DNA of 38,529 bases from Micromonospora sonchi. GTDB taxonomy: Bacteria > Actinomycetota > Actinomycetes > Mycobacteriales > Micromonosporaceae. The stretch covers positions 1-38,529 of the forward strand of contig NZ_BMNB01000043.1 in NCBI RefSeq assembly GCF_014646235.1, given 5' to 3'. Position 1 is the first letter of the stretch. Each line of letters opens with the position of its first letter. Positions 7,164 through 14,175 of this stretch are shown piece after piece. Position numbers and translations under genes: made by a program. Under the pieces are notes generated by a model that was not told where the DNA came from, made no database searches, and saw only the letters and a program-made list of their open reading frames with translations.

Positions 7164-8825
7164 TCAGGACTTGAACTGGGCGGTCGAGAACCGCTCGTCG
7201 GTGAGCGGGCTCGCCTTGACCCCGGTCACGTCCTTGCCGAACACGATGGCCGGCGGCGAGTGCGAGACCGGCACACCGGGCAGGAAGTTCATGATGTCGG
7301 CGTTCAGCTCCTTGTAGAGCGCCACCCGGGCCGCCGGGTCCAGGGTGGTGTCCGCCTGCTTGAACTTCTCGAACAGCGCGGGGTTGTTGAAGCCCCACTC
7401 GTCCTTCTGCCGGTCGAAGAAGGTACCGATGAAGTTGTAGCCGTCGCCGTAGTCGCCGGTCCAGCCGAGGAAGTGCAGGTCGTGCTTGTTACCGGAGGTG
7501 GTGGCGTTGAGGAAGTCCGGGCTCCACTTCAGCGGGATCGCCTCGATCTTGATGCCGGCCGCCTGGAGGTCCGCCGAGAGCAGCTCGAACAGGTCCTTCG
7601 GGTTCGGCATGTACGGCCGGGTGACCTCGGTCGGGTAGTGGAACCGCAGGGTCAGGTCCGACGCACCCGCCTCTGCCAGCAGCGCCTTGGCCTTGTCGAC
7701 GTCGTACTCGTACTTGGTGACGTCGCCGTTCCAGCCCTCGACGGTGTCGGGGAAGAAGTTCACCGCGACCTGGGCGCCCGGGGGCAGCTTCGAGTCGACC
7801 AGGGCCTGACGGTTGATCGCGTGGGCGATCGCCTGCCGGACCTTCAGGTCGGCCAGCTTCGGGTTCCCCTTCTGGTTGATGGCCAGGTAGAGGATGTTGA
7901 AGGCCGGGCGGGTCAGGACGTTGAAGCCCTCGCCCTTCAGCGGCTCTACGTCGGCCGGGCCGACCAGGTCGTAGCCCTGGATGCCGCCGGAGCGCAGCTC
8001 CTGCTTGCGGGCGTTCTCGTCCGAGATGGTCTTGAAGATCAGGCTCTTCAGCTTGGCCTTCTCGCCCCAGTAGTCCTCGTTCCGCTCCAGGGTCAACGTC
8101 TTGTTGGGGACGTCCCAGGACTTGAACTTGAACGGACCGGTGCCGGTCGGGTGCTCGGTCGCGTACACGGGGTACTTGATGTCGTCCGCGCTACCCGAGA
8201 CGTTGCTGGCGTCGTGCTCCTCAAGCGCCTTCGGGCTGTGGATGGAGAAGGACGGCAGCATCAGGGCGGCCGGGATCTTGCTGGAAACCCGGGTGAAGGC
8301 CAGGGCGACGGTGGTGGCGTCGGTGGCGGTGCAGGACTTGAAGAGGCTCGGCGGGAGGGTGTCGTCCTCATTGGCGGCGAAGCCACCCATGACGTCCTGC
8401 CAGTACGCGGTCACGTCCGGGCTCTGCATGAGGCCCTTGGCGTTGTACCAGCGGTCGAAGTTGGCGCAGACGGCCTCGGCGTTGAAGTCCGTGCCGTCGT
8501 GGAACTTCACGCCGGAACGCAGCTTGAACGTCCAGGTCGTGCCCGCGGCGTCCGGCTGCCAGGTCTCGGCGAGGCCGGGGCTGACCTTGGTGCCACCCTC
8601 TTCCGGGCGGACCAGGGTCTCGAACACCTGACGGGCCACGCGCAGCGACTCGCCGTCGCTGGCGAAGCTGGGGTCGAGCACCTTCGGGTCTCCGGCAACG
8701 CCGAAGACAAGGGTGTCCTTGCTACTACCGCCGGATCCTTCGCGGTCGCTCTCGGCACAGCCTGCTACCGCGAGGGCCGCGGCCGCCACGGCCGCGATAG
8801 CGACCTTCGGCCTGGATGCACGCAT
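7164..8825 (-). CDS. dppA: Extracellular peptide-binding lipoprotein of the ABC transporter (SBP family 5)
   Basis: 553 residues. Lipoprotein signal peptide with AVAGC, Cys at residue 23, then an SBP_bac_5 domain: VFGVAGDPKVLDPSFASDGE near the start, LAETWQPDAAGTTWTFKLRSGVKFHDG, HPTGTGPFKFKSWD, and KVRQAIAHAINRQALVD, all recognisable family landmarks. It captures peptides outside the cell and delivers them to DppBC. The ATG at 8825 has GAGGTGAA upstream. First gene of a five-gene operon; candidate operators lie at 8862-8954. Nickel- and opine-type members share this fold, so peptide is the likeliest but not proven ligand. Confidence 0.92.
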   Translation of the reverse strand: MRASRPKVAIAAVAAAALAVAGCAESDREGSGGSSKDTLVFGVAGDPKVLDPSFASDGESLRVARQVFETLVRPEEGGTKVSPGLAETWQPDAAGTTWTFKLRSGVKFHDGTDFNAEAVCANFDRWYNAKGLMQSPDVTAYWQDVMGGFAANEDDTLPPSLFKSCTATDATTVALAFTRVSSKIPAALMLPSFSIHSPKALEEHDASNVSGSADDIKYPVYATEHPTGTGPFKFKSWDVPNKTLTLERNEDYWGEKAKLKSLIFKTISDENARKQELRSGGIQGYDLVGPADVEPLKGEGFNVLTRPAFNILYLAINQKGNPKLADLKVRQAIAHAINRQALVDSKLPPGAQVAVNFFPDTVEGWNGDVTKYEYDVDKAKALLAEAGASDLTLRFHYPTEVTRPYMPNPKDLFELLSADLQAAGIKIEAIPLKWSPDFLNATTSGNKHDLHFLGWTGDYGDGYNFIGTFFDRQKDEWGFNNPALFEKFKQADTTLDPAARVALYKELNADIMNFLPGVPVSHSPPAIVFGKDVTGVKASPLTDERFSTAQFKS

Positions 8826-8861
8826 GGTGCTTCACCTCGTCCTATGGGGTACGGACAACGT

Positions 8862-8888
8862 GGTGACAGGGTCACCGATGGCGGTGAC
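8862..8888. promoter_or_regulatory. GGTGAC dyad and direct repeat upstream of dppA
   Basis: GGTGAC (8862-8867), 3 nt, GTCACC (8871-8876) form a perfect inverted repeat, followed 6 nt later by another GGTGAC (8883-8888). It sits 37-63 bp before the dppA start, where a repressor would act in the 5' leader. The sequence is directly visible. The regulator is unknown and no regulator gene adjoins the operon. Confidence 0.4.
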
Positions 8889-8898
8889 CTTAGCTCCC

Positions 8899-8954
8899 GT
8901 TAGGACCGGCCGGAAACGGTACACAATCCTCTTGGTACCGGATCGTGTCCTAAC
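8899..8954. promoter_or_regulatory. Nested palindromes in the dppA promoter region
   Basis: GTTAGGAC (8899-8906) pairs with GTCCTAAC (8947-8954). Nested inside, CGGTAC (8917-8922) pairs with GTACCG (8935-8940). On the minus strand TTTCCG, 18 nt, TAAGGT could be the -35/-10 pair overlapping this block, but the match is weak. Best read as an operator or a long-range hairpin ahead of the peptide-transporter operon. The rest of the 8826-9119 gap holds only the recR terminator. Confidence 0.4.
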
Positions 8955-9056
8955 CGACCGAGCCATGTGACACGGACCCACAGGCGGACGGGCAAAGCGG
9001 ACTAATGGCCCCTACCAATCGATATCATTCTGTTACATGCGCCAAGCCGCTCATCA

Positions 9057-9087
9057 CGTGCCTGTCACACGGGCGACGACAGGCACG
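9057..9087 (-). terminator. Terminator hairpin after recR
   Basis: CGTGCCTGTC (9057-9066) and GACAGGCACG (9078-9087) form a 10-bp perfect stem with an 11-nt loop, 33 bp downstream of the recR stop on the minus strand. There is no T run, as is common for actinobacterial terminators. It could also block readthrough between recR and the dppA promoter region. Confidence 0.6.
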
Positions 9088-9119
9088 GTTGTCCGGCAGG
9101 TGCGTCGAGGACCCCGCCG

Positions 9120-9713
9120 CTAGACGGCCCGACGACCCTCGAAGGCCCGGCCCAGAGTGATCTCGTCGGCGTACTCCAGGTCGCCGCCGACCGGCAGCCC
9201 GCTGGCCAGCCGGGTGACGGCGATCCCCATCGGCTTCACCATCAGCGCGAGATAGGTGGCGGTCGCCTCGCCCTCGGTGTTCGGGTCGGTGGCCAGGATC
9301 AGCTCGCGGACCGCGCCGCCGCCGAGGCGGGCCAGCAACTCCCGGATGCGCAGGTTGTCCGGCCCGACGCCCTCCAGCGGGTTGATCGCCCCGCCGAGCA
9401 CGTGGTAGCGCCCGCGGAACTCACCGGTCCGCTCGACCGCGACCACGTCCTTCGGCTCCTCGACCACGCAGATCACCTCTTCGGTGCGGCGCGGGTCGCG
9501 GCAGATCCGGCACTGGTCGGACTCGGCGACGTTGTAGCAGCTCGTGCAGAAGCGCACCAGCTCCTTGACCTTCCGCAACGCCCCGGCCAACCGGTTCACG
9601 TCGGCCGGGTCGGCGGAGAGCACATGAAAGGCGATCCGCTGGGCGCTCTTGGGACCCACCCCCGGCAGCCGACCCAACTCGTCGATCAGGTCCTGAATGG
9701 CACCCTCGTACAT
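9120..9713 (-). CDS. recR: Recombination mediator protein RecR
   Basis: 197 residues, normal length. It loads RecA onto gapped DNA with RecF/RecO. Helix-hairpin-helix LPGVGPKSAQRI at residues 16-27, four zinc-binding Cys at 56, 59, 68 and 71 (CTSC and CRIC), then a Toprim domain (ICVVEEPKD, ATDPNTEGEATA) and the C-terminal GLPVGGDLEYADEITLGRA segment. The ATG at 9713 follows the ybaB stop by 8 nt, so the two are co-transcribed. The dnaX-ybaB-recR order is conserved in bacteria, but here dnaX is 1.1 kb away. Confidence 0.97.
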   Translation of the reverse strand: MYEGAIQDLIDELGRLPGVGPKSAQRIAFHVLSADPADVNRLAGALRKVKELVRFCTSCYNVAESDQCRICRDPRRTEEVICVVEEPKDVVAVERTGEFRGRYHVLGGAINPLEGVGPDNLRIRELLARLGGGAVRELILATDPNTEGEATATYLALMVKPMGIAVTRLASGLPVGGDLEYADEITLGRAFEGRRAV

Positions 9714-9721
9714 CTGCCGGC

Positions 9722-10054
9722 TCAGAACCCGGGCAGGCCGAGGCCGCCCATCCCACCCGCGACCGGGCCCATCTTCTGCTCGGTCAGCTCACGGGCCGCC
9801 TCGGTGGCGTTGTGCAGGGCCGCGACGACCAGGTCCTCCAGGGTCTCCACGTCGTCCGGGTCGACCGCCTTCGGATCGATCTTGATGCTCTTGACCTCGC
9901 CAGCGCCGGAGACCGTCGCGGTTACCAGACCACCACCGGCGGTGCCGCTCACCTCGGCCTCGGCCAACTCGGCCTGCGCCTTGGCGATCTGCTGCTGCAT
10001 CTTCTGCGCCTGCTTCAGCATCTGCTGCATGTTCGGCTGTCCACCAGGCCGCAC
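9722..10054 (-). CDS. ybaB: YbaB/EbfC nucleoid-associated protein
   Basis: 110 residues from the GTG at 10054, chosen because GGGAG lies about 6 nt upstream. An ATG at 10030 (MQQMLKQAQKMQQQIAKAQ) is the alternative. The protein is a long amphipathic N-terminal helix followed by a small beta domain (VSGTAGGGLVTATVSGAGEVKSIKIDP), the standard fold of this dimeric DNA-binding family. The tail ends Gly-rich (GPVAGGMGGLGLPGF). It sits just before recR and after the repeat island. The sense strand immediately upstream is extremely G-rich, which may affect its 5' leader. Confidence 0.93.
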   Translation of the reverse strand: MRPGGQPNMQQMLKQAQKMQQQIAKAQAELAEAEVSGTAGGGLVTATVSGAGEVKSIKIDPKAVDPDDVETLEDLVVAALHNATEAARELTEQKMGPVAGGMGGLGLPGF

Positions 10055-10127
10055 GATGGCTCCCTCGCTCCGTCTACGTAACCCCGCCCACCCTAACGCC
10101 CCCACCGCCTGGCCCCACCTCACCTCC

Positions 10128-10176
10128 CCGCCCCACCCCATTCACCGTCCTCCCACCCCAACCCCAACCGCCCCAC
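10128..10176 (-). other. G-rich leader tract with G-quadruplex motif upstream of ybaB
   Basis: Read on the minus strand, the block holds GGGG runs separated by 1-5 nt (for example GGGG-CGGTT-GGGG-TT-GGGG-T-GGG over 10174-10152), fitting the usual G3+ N1-7 rule. It lies 75-120 bp upstream of the ybaB GTG on the sense strand, so either the non-template DNA or the ybaB-recR leader RNA could fold. Whether it does is not known. Confidence 0.5.
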
Positions 10177-10182
10177 CGCGCC

Positions 10183-10326
10183 CACCCCGCCCACCCCGCC
10201 CACCCCGCCGACCCCGCCGACCCCGCCGACCCCGCCGACCCCGCCGACCCCGCCGACCCCGCCGACCCCGCCGACCCCGCCGACCCCGCCGACCCCGCCG
10301 ACCCCGCCGACCCCGCCGACCCCGCC
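10183..10326. repeat. Perfect 9-bp tandem array, 16 units
   Basis: Three CACCCCGCC units (10183-10209) are followed by thirteen identical GACCCCGCC units (10210-10326). On the minus strand each unit carries GGGG with 5-nt spacing to the next, extending the quadruplex potential of 10128-10176. Open frames through the array (Gly-Gly-Val, Ala-Gly-Ser or Gly-Arg-Arg repeats) exist in several phases only because the unit length is a multiple of three; I do not regard them as genes. Confidence 0.97.
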
Positions 10327-10328
10327 GA

Positions 10329-10398
10329 CGATCTTGCACTTCTGGTCGCCGAATTGCCCGAGTAGGCATCTTTCGCCCCGACCAGAAGTGCAAGATCG
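10329..10398. repeat. 20-bp perfect inverted repeat with 30-nt spacer (REP/MITE-like)
   Basis: CGATCTTGCACTTCTGGTCG (10329-10348) and its exact complement (10379-10398) flank a 30-nt loop containing ATTGCCCGAGTAGGCATC. The element starts directly where the 9-bp array ends. A related block with the same GAGTAGGCA core follows at 10456. I recognise GATCTTGCACTT palindromes as common in Micromonosporaceae intergenic DNA; copy number in this genome cannot be judged from one window. Confidence 0.9.
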
Positions 10399-10455
10399 CG
10401 CCTTTGCGAACGCCTCGCAGGCGGGAAAACCGGTCGGCGCAATGCCGTCCGATCT

Positions 10456-10520
10456 ATTGCTTGAGTAGGCAATCCTGGACACTTTCGGCCCTCAGAGGGG
10501 CCATTCCGGTCCAAGATCCC
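10456..10520. repeat. Second, imperfect member of the hairpin family
   Basis: It begins with ATTGCTTGAGTAGGCAATC, sharing ATTGC-NN-GAGTAGGCA with the loop of the element at 10329-10398. It continues into an imperfect hairpin: ATCCTGGAC (10472-10480) against GTCCAAGAT (10509-10517), with an inner GGCCC/GGGCC stem. The outer arms end in GATC-like sequence as in the first element. Confidence 0.6.
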
Positions 10521-10718
10521 CGAAGAGGGCGGGACAGATCGGGGCAAGGTGGTCTGGTCCACCGGTCTGATCGACCGGCGGGTGGCGTGGGGCTCGAGGA
10601 GGGGCGAAAAGAGGCGATATCCCTATGCCCGCCAAGCCGCGGGGTGATCGCCACGCCCGTATCCCACCGCCACCAGCACCCCCACCCGCCCGTCCCTCCC
10701 GCGACCGCCACTGTCAGC

Positions 10719-10779
10719 GTTGATCATGAGGTTGACGGCAGTGTGGAGATCAACCATTGCCGTCAACCTCATGATCAAC
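10719..10779. repeat. 22-bp perfect inverted repeat with 17-nt spacer
   Basis: The left arm at 10719-10740 (begins GTTGATCATGAGG) is exactly complementary to the right arm at 10758-10779. The spacer contains a further GATCAAC. The arms include the palindrome TGATCA. The stem is perfect, which suggests recent origin or selection. No coding frame, promoter or start site is associated with it. Confidence 0.92.
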
Positions 10780-10877
10780 AGGGTGATCCGGGGTGAGGGA
10801 ACGGGTTGGAGAGACCTGCGCAAGGCGAGGTTGGTTTCCAGGCCTGGTGATGCTGTGCCTGGGGTGGTGGGCGGGGC

Positions 10878-11080
10878 GGGATGCGGCATGTCGGGGTGTT
10901 CGGGCCCGTCGAGTGGGCGCGAGTTGCGGCATGTCGGGGTGTCCCGTCCGGTGCGCGGCACGAGTTGCGGCATGTCGGGGTGTCCCGTCCGGTGCACGGC
11001 ACGAGTTGCGGCATGTCGGGGTGTCCAGGCGCGCTGAGGCCGCGAGTTGCGGCATCGCGTGCGCAGACCACGAGTTGCGG
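10878..11080. repeat. 41-bp tandem repeats, about five copies
   Basis: Three full 41-bp units start at 10921, 10962 and 11003, each opening GAGTTGCGGCATGTCGGGGT. They are preceded by a diverged unit at 10878 and followed by shortened ones at 11044 (28 bp) and 11072. Units 1 and 2 differ by one base over their length; later units diverge in the last 17 bp. The array ends about 100 bp from the dnaX stop (11183). The remaining parts of the 10055-11182 gap (10525-10715 and 10785-10875) show no gene or clear signal. Confidence 0.93.
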
Positions 11081-11182
11081 CGTCCTGTGCGACGAGGCCG
11101 GGCAAGAACCCCTCAGGCTGGTCGGCCGGTCGCTGCACGAGCCAGGACTCGCCTCGTCGCTACCGCCCTATGCCGGGCTCAC

Positions 11183-13978
11183 TCAGTCGCTGATCTTTTC
11201 GGTGCTGGCGAAGGCTTCGCGGAGGAGGCGTACCGCCTGCTCCTCGCTCGACTCGCGGGCCGTCTTCTCGTCGATGACCTCGTCCAGTGGCTCGTCACCG
11301 GGGTCGAAGCCCTCGTAGGTCGGGGTGACCGCCGGTGCCGCGCCGCCGGGGCTTCCCGCACCGCCGCGCACCGGGCCGTCGAAGTCCGGATCGTACGGCG
11401 GCTCGCCGGCGAAATCGACGTCGGCCGTCCGGCGGGCTCCCTGGCCGGTACGCGCACCCCGACCCGCCGCCGCTGCTCGGGCCGCCGCGATCGCGCTGCT
11501 CACCGGCGCGCCTGCGGTGCCGCCGTTGCCGTTGGTCGCCGCGCCCTGCCGCGACGCGCCGGACGCCGACCCGGCAACCTGCGGAGCGCTCGCGCCCGCC
11601 GAGGACGGAGCACCACCAGCCCGCTGGACGCCGGTCCCCGGGGGTACAGCGGCCGACGTCGGCGATTTCGGCGCGGTGCCACCCGGACGAGCCGCAGCAG
11701 ACTGACCGCCCGTCGCGTCACCGGCCGCAGCCGACCCGGCACCACCGGGCCGAGCCGGCTCCGGCCAGCTCTCTGCGTTCTCCGTCGACCCAGCACCACC
11801 GGGCCGAGCCGCCTCCGGCCAACCCTCACCGCTCTCCGTCGACCCAGCACCACCCGGCCGAGCCGCCTCCGGCCAACCCTCGTTGTCCTCCGCCAACCCG
11901 GCGCCACCCGGCCGAGCCGCCTCCGGCCAACCCTCGTTGTCCTCCGCCAACCCGGCGCCACCGGCAGCGGGTGCCGCCGGGGACCTGTCCCCCGCACCGG
12001 TACTCCGTTCCGTTCCGGACGGGCCGCCGGGCTGCCTGGTCGCGGTGCCGGAACGCCCACCGGTGGGGGCTGCGGGCACCGGCCGGGACGCTGCCGAGGC
12101 GGGTCCCGGCCCGGCGCCGGGGCTACCGGACGGCACCCCACCACGTTCCCCGGCCACCTCGCACCGGATCTGCCAGCGTTCGCCCAATTCCTCGTAGAGC
12201 GACTCGATCAGCAGGTCGGGTTCGTTCGAGAGGGCCTGCGCGTGGAACGGGTAGCGGAAACTGAGTACCAGCGTCTGGCCGTCGACCTCGCGCACCGTGG
12301 CCTCGCGGGCCCAGGCGGCGACCTTCTTGCTCTTGCGGCCGACCTTGCCGACCACCTCAGGCCAGATTCGGCGCACCGCGGGGGCGTCGAGCGCGGCGGG
12401 TCTCACCGCGCCCGGCCGGGGCGGCTCGGGAGTGGCCGGATCGGGCATGACGGCCGACGGGGGCACCGGACGGCGTGAGGTCTGCCCCCCGGTCGGGCCA
12501 CCGGCACTCACGGCAGCCGCCCCGGACTGGGCATCGGCGCTGGCCGCACCTCGGCCACCGGCGCTCGCGGCGGCGGCTCGCGCGGCAGCCGCCCCGGACT
12601 GGGCATCGGCGCTGGCCGCACCTCGGCCACCGGCGCTCGCGGCGGCGGCTCGCGCGGCAGCCGCCCCGGACTGGGCATCGGGAGCCGCCGGCTCGCCGGC
12701 GGTCCGGACCGTGTTCGCGGCGGCAGCCGCGGGCGGGGCGGGAGGCTGGGTGCGTACCGCCGGGGCGGCGATGGGCGGCGCGGAGTCGGCGGCGGCCGGC
12801 GGCGCGTCGGTGCCGGTGAGGGTGAGCCGGCGTTCCATGCGTTCGAGGCGCTGGAGCAGGCCGCCGGTGGAGTCGTCGACGCCGGGCAGCAGCATGCGGG
12901 CGCAGATCAACTCCAGCAGCAGCCGGGGTGCGGTGGTGCCGCGCATCTCCACCAGGCCGTCGTGCACGATGTCGGCGCAGCGGGACAGGGTGCCCGGCCC
13001 GAGGCGTTCGGCCTGGCCGGTCATCCGCTCGATCTGGTCGGCCGGCCCGTCGATCAGGCCCTTGGCGGCGGCGTCCGGCACCTGCTGGAGCACGATCAGG
13101 TCGCGCAGGCGTTCCAGCAGGTCGGAGGCGAACCGGCGGGGGTCATGCCCGGCCTCGGCGACCCGGTCGACGGTGGCGTACGCGGCGGCGCCGTCTCCGG
13201 CGGCCAGGGCGTCGCACATCTCGTCGATCAGCGCCGAGTCGGTGACGCCGAGCAGCGCGGCCGCCCGGGCGTAGGTCACGCCGTCCGGGCCGGCACCGGC
13301 GATGAGCTGGTCGAGTACGGAGAGGCTGTCCCGGGCGCTGCCCCCGCCGGCCCGCACGACGAGGGGGAAGACCGCCGGCTCGACCTGCACCCCCTCGGCC
13401 TGGCAGAGCTGCTCGAGATAGGGGCGGAGCACCTTCGGCGGGATCAGCCGGAACGGGTAGTGGTGGGTCCGCGACTTGATGGTGCCGAGGACCTTCTCCG
13501 GCTCGGTGGTGGCGAAGATGAACTTGACGTACTCCGGGGGCTCTTCGACCAGCTTGAGCAGGGCGTTGAAGCCGGCCGACGAGACCATGTGCGCCTCGTC
13601 GATGACGTAGATCTTGAAGCGACTGTTGGCCGGCGCGAAGAACGCCTTCTCGCGCAGTTCGCGGGCGTCATCCACGCCACCGTGACTGGCCGCATCGATC
13701 TCGATGACGTCGATCGAGCCGGCCCCGTCACCAGACAACGAGCGGCACGAGTCACAGGTGCCGCAGGGCTCCGGGGTGGGACCGTGCTCGCAGTTGAGCG
13801 AGCGGGCCAGGATGCGGGCGCTGGAGGTCTTGCCGCAGCCGCGCGGGCCGGAGAAAAGGTACGCGTGGTTGAGCCGCCCGCTGCGCAGCGCCTGCGACAG
13901 CGGCTCGGTGACGTGCTCCTGCCCGATGATCTCGGCGAAGGTACGCGGCCGGTACTTGCGGTAGAGCGCCAATGCCAC
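11183..13978 (-). CDS. dnaX: DNA polymerase III subunit gamma/tau, with long repetitive linker
   Basis: Clamp-loader ATPase of the replisome. 931 residues against about 640 in E. coli tau. Walker A GPRGCGKT at 44-51, zinc Cys 63, 72, 75 and 78, Walker B with VIDEAH near 125-130, sensor-1 region FATTEPEKV, then the clamp-loader collar. From about residue 395 the protein is Ala/Gly/Pro-rich, except for a folded segment (about 540-610). The linker holds two exact 24-residue repeats plus a partial third (about 433-488; DNA 12513-12681, 72-bp period) and four 18-residue repeats containing GWPEAARPGGAG (about 671-746). GTG start with GAGAGGAGG upstream. No slippery sequence for a short gamma form was seen. 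A conserved acidic/charged C-terminus follows the linker. Confidence 0.95.
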   Translation of the reverse strand: MALALYRKYRPRTFAEIIGQEHVTEPLSQALRSGRLNHAYLFSGPRGCGKTSSARILARSLNCEHGPTPEPCGTCDSCRSLSGDGAGSIDVIEIDAASHGGVDDARELREKAFFAPANSRFKIYVIDEAHMVSSAGFNALLKLVEEPPEYVKFIFATTEPEKVLGTIKSRTHHYPFRLIPPKVLRPYLEQLCQAEGVQVEPAVFPLVVRAGGGSARDSLSVLDQLIAGAGPDGVTYARAAALLGVTDSALIDEMCDALAAGDGAAAYATVDRVAEAGHDPRRFASDLLERLRDLIVLQQVPDAAAKGLIDGPADQIERMTGQAERLGPGTLSRCADIVHDGLVEMRGTTAPRLLLELICARMLLPGVDDSTGGLLQRLERMERRLTLTGTDAPPAAADSAPPIAAPAVRTQPPAPPAAAAANTVRTAGEPAAPDAQSGAAAARAAAASAGGRGAASADAQSGAAAARAAAASAGGRGAASADAQSGAAAVSAGGPTGGQTSRRPVPPSAVMPDPATPEPPRPGAVRPAALDAPAVRRIWPEVVGKVGRKSKKVAAWAREATVREVDGQTLVLSFRYPFHAQALSNEPDLLIESLYEELGERWQIRCEVAGERGGVPSGSPGAGPGPASAASRPVPAAPTGGRSGTATRQPGGPSGTERSTGAGDRSPAAPAAGGAGLAEDNEGWPEAARPGGAGLAEDNEGWPEAARPGGAGSTESGEGWPEAARPGGAGSTENAESWPEPARPGGAGSAAAGDATGGQSAAARPGGTAPKSPTSAAVPPGTGVQRAGGAPSSAGASAPQVAGSASGASRQGAATNGNGGTAGAPVSSAIAAARAAAAGRGARTGQGARRTADVDFAGEPPYDPDFDGPVRGGAGSPGGAAPAVTPTYEGFDPGDEPLDEVIDEKTARESSEEQAVRLLREAFASTEKISD

Positions 13979-14058
13979 GACGTCCCGCCTCCTCTCGACC
14001 GCGCCATTCTCGCCCCGCCCACGCCCACCTGACCACCCACCCCGCTGGCACAGGTGTA

Positions 14059-14112
14059 AGGAAGGGCACCTTATTAACGCCTCCGGTAGAGGAAGGGCCC
14101 CCTGTTAACACC
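14059..14112. repeat. Two copies of the 23-bp AGGAAGGGCCCC..TTAAC dispersed repeat
   Basis: AGGAAGGGCACCTTATTAAC starts at 14059 and AGGAAGGGCCCCCTGTTAAC at 14090, direct repeats 31 bp apart, matching the copy on the opposite strand at 154-132. They fill the gap between the dnaX start and the SRP RNA gene. Each ends in TTAAC followed by RCC. Function unknown; I associate this motif with Micromonosporaceae intergenic regions. Confidence 0.75.
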
Positions 14113-14175
14113 TGAGGCCGGCGTCGACCGGCCACGACGGGTGAGGTGGAGGCGTCTCGCGCCCGAGACAGAAAG

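Noticed and set aside
10074..10562. Gly/Val, Ala/Gly/Ser or Arg/Gly-repeat proteins encoded by the 9-bp array
   Set aside because: All frames stay open because the unit is a multiple of three without stops; there is no ribosome-binding site or folded sequence beside the array.
10878..11080. CRISPR array, from a 24-bp conserved core with 17-bp intervals
   Set aside because: The intervals are too short, two of them are almost identical, the repeat degenerates after three units, and no cas gene is near.
10623..11138. Minus-strand ORFs over the 41-bp repeats (for example ones reading RDTPTCRNS)
   Set aside because: Three phases are open at once, the peptides only mirror the DNA repeat, and starts lack ribosome-binding sites.
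11183..13978. Programmed frameshift making a short gamma form of DnaX
   Set aside because: No A-rich slippery sequence with downstream stem was seen; the GC-rich coding frame runs uninterrupted.
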